Assembly (NCBI RefSeq): GCF_020740795.1
Contig: NC_067290.1
Coordinates: forward strand, 21,213,001 to 21,277,000
DNA: 64,000 bases
Direction: 5' to 3'
From: Apus apus
Taxonomy: Eukaryota > Chordata > Aves > Apodiformes > Apodidae
Below are positions 57,333 to 64,000 of this stretch, piece after piece. The position numbers and the translations under genes are program-made. A model generated the notes under the pieces. It had not been told where the DNA came from. It worked only from the letters and a program-made list of their open reading frames with translations, and ran no database searches. Every line of letters starts with the position of its first letter. The first letter of the stretch is position 1.

Positions 57333-60300
57333 CTAGAAGCATCCAGAAGACAACACACAGTTAGCTACATTGGACAGTAACAGCTTTTTCTTTGAGAAGA
57401 AACCAGAACGAAAACAAACAAAGCTCTTCCCCCATTCCTTCCTCCCTCTCCCCTTTGCTCACATGCAGCACCCAGGAACCAGCTGGCCCACCCAAACCAG
57501 GAGAAAGAGCACACCAGCTGAGCTCCACCACGCTCAACAGCATCTAAAAATTCTCTTCCTGATTTTCAAACAAAATAAATTACATTTTACACATTATAAA
57601 ATCACCAAAAAAAAAAAAATCACACAGAACACAGTAAAGAACAAGAAGTATTCCCCCTTACTTGAAGATGGTAGAAGACCATTTTCAAGAGAGAGCACAT
57701 CAGGCACCTCACATAGCTGTGCCAAAGGGCACAAACCTTCCATTCTTTCCTCATACAAAAATAGGGAAAACATAACCACTCTCAAGAACAGCTTGCACCA
57801 GTCTCCACCACAACCTTCCCACCCCCCTATGCCTGGTTTATTCCCCACTTGCACTCCCTACTCTCCTCAGGGCTATCAAATGTTAAGACATGAGCTAAAC
57901 AGAAGTCTCTCTGAAAAGAAACAAACTTGTATTTTATTGGTAGGAGCACAATAGCAGCAGACAGCTCATTCTTTTGTCTGTTTCATTAGTACTTTTAGCT
58001 CTGAACTAATATGAAGAATTATAAAGTCACAGTTGTCTCATGCAAGGCAATTGCACAAGATCTTAAAGACCTGTTTTATTTCTACCCTTGCCCCAGGGCT
58101 TTTTGCAGAATCTTGTTTGTTTTGCCACATATTTTATCCAGCTCAATCTAAGATAAATTAAGCCAAAGTCTGCACCCTTGGCAGGGAGACAGCATAGCAA
58201 TTCAGCTGTCTAGACTCCCCACTTGCACTCCTGCCCAATCCCAGGTGGAAGGAAGGCTTTCCCAGCTAACATCAACAATGGACAAACCATGGGCTCCACT
58301 CTGACCCCCTGCTACTTTGACAAGAGTTCTCCACGTACCAAGGGTCACAGTGAAGTTCACACCATCCAGCCAGACACAGTCAGCAGGACCCATGCAGCCA
58401 TTAACCTGTTCCCCTTGAATTCACTGCTCCACTGGCCCCTGGCAACCTGCACGTGTGGAGCTCCCCAGCCTCGGGTGCCCAACGTGGAGTTTCAGTTTCC
58501 TGGATTACTGGATGTAATGACCTCATCTGTCAGTGGCAATTCACATCTGTCCAAGACACTCTGACTTTCTGCAGTGCAAACAAGTGCAATTAAGCGTGGC
58601 AGCAAAACTATGTTTGTCTGACTGCTCATGCCTAGATATGGACTGAAGTCTGGAGGGAGGTTAATTCCCCAGATGACACAGACTCCGAGTGGCCCAGCTA
58701 CTGCTGGCACAGGATCAGCTCTACTGGGAGCCCAGAGCTGGGTGATGGAAACACAAAGGGGGTGCCCTCACACAGCCCTGCCCATCCTGCCTCCCCTGCA
58801 CTGGGTACAGGGTGTCTCGGCCACAGGGACCAGGGAGGTCTGACAGCACAAGTGGCTCAGCACTCATTAGCAGCAATAATCAGCAAAAGAATCTCATTTT
58901 GCTCAGAAAAATGCACACAATTCCTCAGCTTAAAGGTAACAAACTGTAACCTCAGAAGACTTGTCACATCACAGGTGTGATATTCTACAATCAGGTTCAA
59001 AGGCAAGCAAATTAGCTGCCTTTATTTCCTAATATACTTAGCCAAAGTTTAATCCTCAGAAGGATGAAGGTGGGTGTCCTACCAAAGATGTACTACTCGA
59101 AAAAAAAAAAATTCCCCCTCTTTGAACAAGGAATTTATCTTTTGGTTATGTAAAAAGTCTGTTTCTTCAGGCTGCCCCAGGTTTCCATGCAGGCAGCCTG
59201 CCATTATGTCAAAGCTAATCAAGGTCAACACACAGGCCTATCATCTTATTCTTTTGGCTGTGAAACAACCATTTTACACACAAGCCCAGCACCATATGCT
59301 ACAGCAAACTGAGCTCTGCATGGCCCAGGTAACATAAGACAGATCCCTAAATGCAATAATTTGGCATTCTATTGGTTTATTTTTCCCATAAAGAAAAATA
59401 CAGCCCCAAAAGCCAAAAATACCTGAACAGTTAGTCACTTGCCTATACTCATCGTCTTCATCTAGAGAATATCACTGATCTCCCTTATCTTTTCAGTGTA
59501 TTTTCTGCTCCTTTTGAGAGCTCCTCCTCTTGTCAAAGGAACCTTCTACTATTTGTAACCATCAATTACCTCTGTTAATTTTCCACAACATCCATTCACT
59601 AGCTCAAAAGCATTTCCCAATGTGTTCACACGAGCTGACAACACTCCCAAAAGTAAAACTTGACATCAGTTTGTCTTTTCTCCAGACTTGAGTGATTAAT
59701 GTATCTTTCTCAACACTTCTTTCTCAAGAAATATCACAACAGTACATCTTGCAGCACCTCGAATAGTTAATACTATTTAATGTTAATATTTGCATGAACA
59801 CAGCTGGAATAGAGAAATCTCCTGAACAGAGATTTCAGATTCTCCAATAACAAGTTGTCTCAATAAAATATGATCTGGTATAAAATAAACACAGAAAAAA
59901 ACTGGAAAAAGTATTAAACCCAAAATCTATCCTAACAATAATTTGATAATGCTTTAATTACATTATTGGTCTACAAATAATTATAATGAGTTTTTCCTTG
60001 TATTGAAGGACGAAGGCTTTTGAACAGACTTTCTGAAGGGATCTGATCTTGGCACAGAATTAATGGAAAGAACACCAAGATGAGAATATGAACACTTGTT
60101 TGCCAAAACACACATGAAATTTCTGTATGCCTTTTTTTTTGTGGGAAAACACAGAAAATGCTGGTACTACATTCAATAGAGGAGAAAAAGTCCCAGACTG
60201 GCTTTTCCCAGAACATGGTATTTTGGTCCTGCTGAGCAGCTCCACTAGCTGTGCAACAACATCTGGTGGCACTGCCAACCAGCACCCCAAACCTGGGCTC

Positions 60301-63300
60301 CCCAAACCTGGGCTCCCCAGGAATGGAGGAGCCAGAGCATGGAGGGCACTCCTCACACAGCCCTGGGCAACAGCAGCACCTCTATCAACTGCCATTCCTC
60401 TCCCTCCCTGCCAGAGCAAACGTCTCCAATTTCTCATTGTTCACAGAAATTCTGACAGCTGTTATTGGAGTGATGGGACAGCCTGGCTGGAGGGGCAGAT
60501 TCACCCATGATTCAGACAGCAGAGTAAAGAGGACACATGCAGAAGCCTGGACAATCCACTCTCTACCACCAGCTCACCTAGAGACTGATTCTACTGGGAA
60601 GCCTCAGGACAACCATTTTCAAAAAGCTCTGCATTTTGCATGCAGTTCTCAACATCACCTATGACATGCTCTCAAGAACTCAACACAGACTCTGAAAGTT
60701 TTCAGCAGACACGATTTTCCACTCCTGGCACAACGCAATGAACGTGTCGCAGCTGACACACCACAGGCACCCGTGCAGGCTGGAAGATGAATCAACAAGA
60801 TGTTAGTGTGTCCTGACGTCCACTGTCACAACCACTACCCACATCCTCTGAGACACACCCTCTCTAATCACTGGACAGGCTGTCACACTTCTTTCAGTTG
60901 GACTACAAACGGATGGTCCCCTAAACCCCCCGTGGACAGCACCTTCTCTCTGCTTCAGTAACAGTACACACATCTTGCAACATTTCTTTCTTCAGCTCTA
61001 CAAGACCCACCAAAAAAATGTCAGTGTCCTTCATCAAGATCCTTGTTCCCATTTTATGGCAAGTCTGTTTACTTCTCCCTTGACAAAGCAGCTATGAAGG
61101 AGGGAAAGCAGGTGGGAATCTAGTGCTTCCACATCAATAAATTGCAGGGAAGAGATGGGGTTGTGAATCTTGCAGGAACAGCTCCCACAGGACAGTCCTG
61201 ACTGTACTAAAGGACAACTTCTTCTTCTGCACTCCTCATGGAAGTTTAATCAGTGTATTAGAAATGACAGTCCCTGCTCTCTCAGGCACTCAGAGTGGAT
61301 ATGTTTATCCCTCTGACTCACTAGCTGACAAGTCACTCTGATTAGGAAACTAAGATATAAATTTGAAAGTAAAAACATATTTTTCTTCCCTGAGCAAGAA
61401 AAAAGCACAGAACATTTCAGCAAGGACTAGCTCCCTGCTTATGCAAGTACAGCTCTAATTTCTATTGCTAAATTTTCTAACTAGGCAATGCAGAAACTGA
61501 CAATTTTTATCAGAATAATCTCTTTATTAAAGGACAGTGAAATTAATTTCAAAGCGACCCCAGAACTTTACACTTACTATTTCTGAAGACACTGGCTTCA
61601 CTGCAACCAACAAGAATGTTGTTCCCAAAGGAAAGCTGGCACAAGCAGCACTCCCTGCCTTGCTCTCCTGCCCTGGTCAGTGATGAATTCTGCAGCAAAG
61701 CAGAGCAGAAGCAGCAGAAAGCTGAGCACAGGTTGTTCTCACCCTGACAGCAGCACTGGCCAGAGCCACATACAGCCCCAACTCCAGCCCTGCTGAGGTT
61801 CTTCCTCTGCACCTGGGCAGGGTGGCATGAATTCAGACCTGTCAAAGCCCATTCTAAACTGCTGCCCTATTGCCCACAGAACAGAACATTAACGGGCCAT
61901 AATCAGCAACACATCATCTTCACTTTTGGGAACCAACAACCCGTGGCTCCTGTGGGGAGGAAGCAGGGCTCCCAGGGCAACACTCAGGGAGCACAAATGG
62001 CCAGGAAGGCTCCAACTCTGCCAACACTTGGGCACGAGCTCTATGTTGAGCCAAGGCACAAAGGGATCAGCACTCAGGGCTAGTTAGGAAGATTTCTATT
62101 CCGTGCACACACTGACCTTGGAGCACAGCTTTTTATGTTGCTAAGTACTACCAGCATTAACATTTTCTTTCCCTACAGGCCTGACTTAAGAAATTTGTTT
62201 GCATTTTGTGAAATACTGAAAAGATTTAAGGCCTCATTTTCATAAATGCTAAACTACCTCCAGCTCAAAGTCAAGGCAGGATGGACTCGGAAAGCTCAGC
62301 ATGCTTCAAAAAAAACAGCCCCTGGACTTTGGATTTGTTTTGAGGAGGGACAAAAGGAAACTTGGGGATGGAGAGAGGTGGACAGAAGATTTGTCCTGTG
62401 TCAGCATCACCAGGACAGACAGGAGCAATGCTCTTATGCTTTAACAATACCCAGGTCATGTCAGGCAATCAGCGTTCCCTTGAACCTCCTCCGGGGTAAG
62501 GGCAACCCCAGGCTGAGAGGCACAAACACAGGCTGCCTCTCTCATCTGAAGTGACACCAGATTCACTCACCATCTATATTTCTCTTACCACTCTGCCTAC
62601 TGAAGCAGTTCCCTTAGTAAGGTACATTTGTTGCTGGGCCTTTCTTACCAAGGGCAAAAAGCAGCCTGCCCTGGCTCTCCCACCTCGCCCCCCACCCAGT
62701 GCAAAACAGGACACTGGAGTTCCCATCTTACTGATCTAACTTTATGTTGAGAAATTGATTGAACTCCAAGTCACAAAAGGAAAGATTATTATACTTCTCT
62801 GACCGGTAAGATTTATACTGATCCATTAAAGCAGTCAGAAAAAAATTATGTTTAAGATTCAATATCATAATGGATCCAAGTCAGCACTACTTGTTCCCTA
62901 CAAAATGAGATGTTACCAAAAAAAAAAAATATATAGTAATCCATTTATCACTAGGAAACACCAAAGACAGAGTTCAAGCTAAAATAATGGAGCTGGAGAG
63001 TTTCAATTCTTCAAATAAAATCAATTCAATCCAATAGTGGTCATGCAGGAGATTAGATCTTCATCACAGAGAAACTCTCTCAAGATACAAAGCCATAAAC
63101 TGAACTCTGCTTCCTATCATTTATGAAGCCAAGAATCTCATTGACTTCAAGCTCCAAGATCACTTCAGAGAAAAAGATTACCATTTATTTGCCTCCCATA
63201 GACACAGGAGTGCCTAAAAATGACCCAGCAAATCCCTGAGCTCCTTCTAATCAAAGGAGAACAGAGAGATAACACAAGAAACCTCGCCCATTTACTGTTG

Positions 63301-63910
63301 CAAGTGTTCACCAAGTCATGCTTATCCTGTTGTTCCTGTCTTTCAAAGGGATGAGGAGATCAAAAATCAATTAAAACCTATGAGAAATCCAGGTGGAACA
63401 TTACTTCTCTTATCTAGGAAAAGTCACATTCCTGGTCCCTCAATACCTACATTTTTCCCATCCAATGACTTCACCAAGAGGATTCTCTTGCAAGTTGACC
63501 AATACCCCTAGACAAAAATCTCTCTGTCCAGAATTCCCCCTGCACATAGAAGAAGGATCCTTGAAGGAAATATTTTTACCATTATTTTCCCTGTAGAATT
63601 CTGACACATCTGCTTGTTTTCCTAGATGTTGGAAGAGACTGTAACTCGCACAGCAGCTAACCAGAAGCAAAACCAAAATAAGCTTACACAGCCCCAACAC
63701 ATCACTGAGGGGACAGCAACCCTCAGCCAGAAACTGTAGGATTTTTCCAAAAGCATCTCTGACAACGTTTCTGTGACAACAGAATTTTTTTGCCCAGTTC
63801 TCACACTGCTCCTCGCTCTGATCCTCTGCAAGGACTGGTCATGCAAAGTCAGTCACAGCTGCCTTTCCAGCTGGCAAACCAGAGACTGCATTAGTAAGAT
63901 GACAGCACAC
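57333..63910 (-). other. RAD18: RAD18 intron (6.6 kb)
   Basis: Donor GTGTGC at 63910 and acceptor GCTTCTAG ending at 57333, phase 2. It holds a 15-base tandem repeat at 60285-60318 and several A-runs. A + strand frame of 194 codons (57370-57954) has no domain and reads as chance. No other gene or transposable element is recognised. Confidence 0.75.
60285..60318. repeat. 15-bp tandem repeat CCCCAAACCTGGGCT
   Basis: Two perfect copies (60285-60299 and 60300-60314) and a CCCC start of a third. Each unit contains the near-palindrome CCCCAAACCTGGG. Confidence 0.85.
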
Positions 63911-63981
63911 CTTGCAGAACTGAAGCTCTTCACTAGTTCATCTAATGTTCGGTTGTTTTTCAGGTCAGATTCAGAGACTGC
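63911..63981 (-). CDS. RAD18: RAD18 coding exon just after the RING finger (first visible)
   Basis: RAD18 is the E3 ligase that, with RAD6, mono-ubiquitinates PCNA on Lys164 at stalled forks and so switches on translesion synthesis. This 71-base exon gives visible residues 1-24: AVSESDLKNNRTLDELVKSF, then SSA and the first two bases of Arg, then GTGTGC. It matches TEPDLKNNRILDELVKSLNFAR of human RAD18, directly C-terminal to the RING finger. The acceptor is TTCTTTAATAG ending at 63982. It is in phase 0 at its start and phase 2 at its end, joining AG|A to the exon at 57332. The RING exons and start codon lie right of the window, so the gene here is 5'-partial. About 434 of an expected ~500 residues are visible. 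Confidence 0.93.
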
Positions 63982-64000
63982 CTATTAAAGAAGAACAGAA

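Noticed and set aside
57370-57954. A 194-codon + strand frame in a RAD18 intron
   Set aside because: It has low-complexity Lys/Ser/Pro content, no domain, crosses A-runs, and lies antisense in an intron.
61549-61845. Cys-rich - strand frame in a RAD18 intron, considered as the missing RING exon
   Set aside because: Cysteine spacing does not fit C3HC4 and the sequence does not resemble the RAD18 RING. The exon after the RING is at 63911-63981, so the RING must lie further right.
1-64000. CRISPR arrays, tRNA or rRNA genes, endogenous retrovirus or LTR elements
   Set aside because: I looked for direct repeat-spacer patterns, tRNA-like motifs, and LTR or viral protein motifs on both strands by eye and saw none. 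A tRNAscan or RepeatMasker run would be the decisive test.

Overview
The window looks like avian nuclear DNA. The signs are multi-exon vertebrate genes with GT-AG introns, short 5'-truncated CR1 LINE tails as the only interspersed repeats I can recognise, and the conserved amniote gene order CAV3 - OXTR - RAD18. Two of the CR1 tails are nearly identical to each other over more than 100 bases, which suggests a recently active subfamily. I cannot name the species. No phage, plasmid, CRISPR or bacterial feature is present, and I saw no retrovirus-like element.

Layout: (1) 1-5,030, CAV3 on the + strand. It has two coding exons (1608-1721 and 4194-4535) giving a complete 151-residue caveolin-3, with a short upstream region carrying a MEF2-type site and E-boxes, and an ATTAAA polyadenylation signal. 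(2) 5,167-5,570, an 8-bp-period minisatellite just past the CAV3 end. (3) 7,455-14,900, OXTR (the avian mesotocin/oxytocin receptor) on the - strand, convergent with CAV3. It has two coding exons (13861-12928 and 8660-8413, 393 residues), an AATAAA signal at 7474-7479 and a GC-rich 5' region. (4) About 14,900-31,720, a 17-kb intergenic stretch in which I find no gene, only one CR1 tail and simple repeats. (5) 31,725-64,000, RAD18 on the - strand, 5'-partial. Ten exons follow each other in perfect codon phase and give 434 residues, from just after the RING finger to the stop. The RING exons lie beyond the right edge.

The three genes do not form a pathway. CAV3 is a muscle caveolar scaffold protein, OXTR a Gq-coupled neurohypophysial hormone receptor, and RAD18 a nuclear E3 ubiquitin ligase for PCNA. 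They are together through conserved synteny. I do not see a previously undescribed system here. The most useful results are the exon-level reconstruction of RAD18, including a 71-base exon at the extreme right edge, the compact muscle-type CAV3 promoter, the hairpin-forming minisatellite, a pair of inverted NK2-type motifs between CAV3 and OXTR, and a candidate 5'-UTR intron of OXTR.
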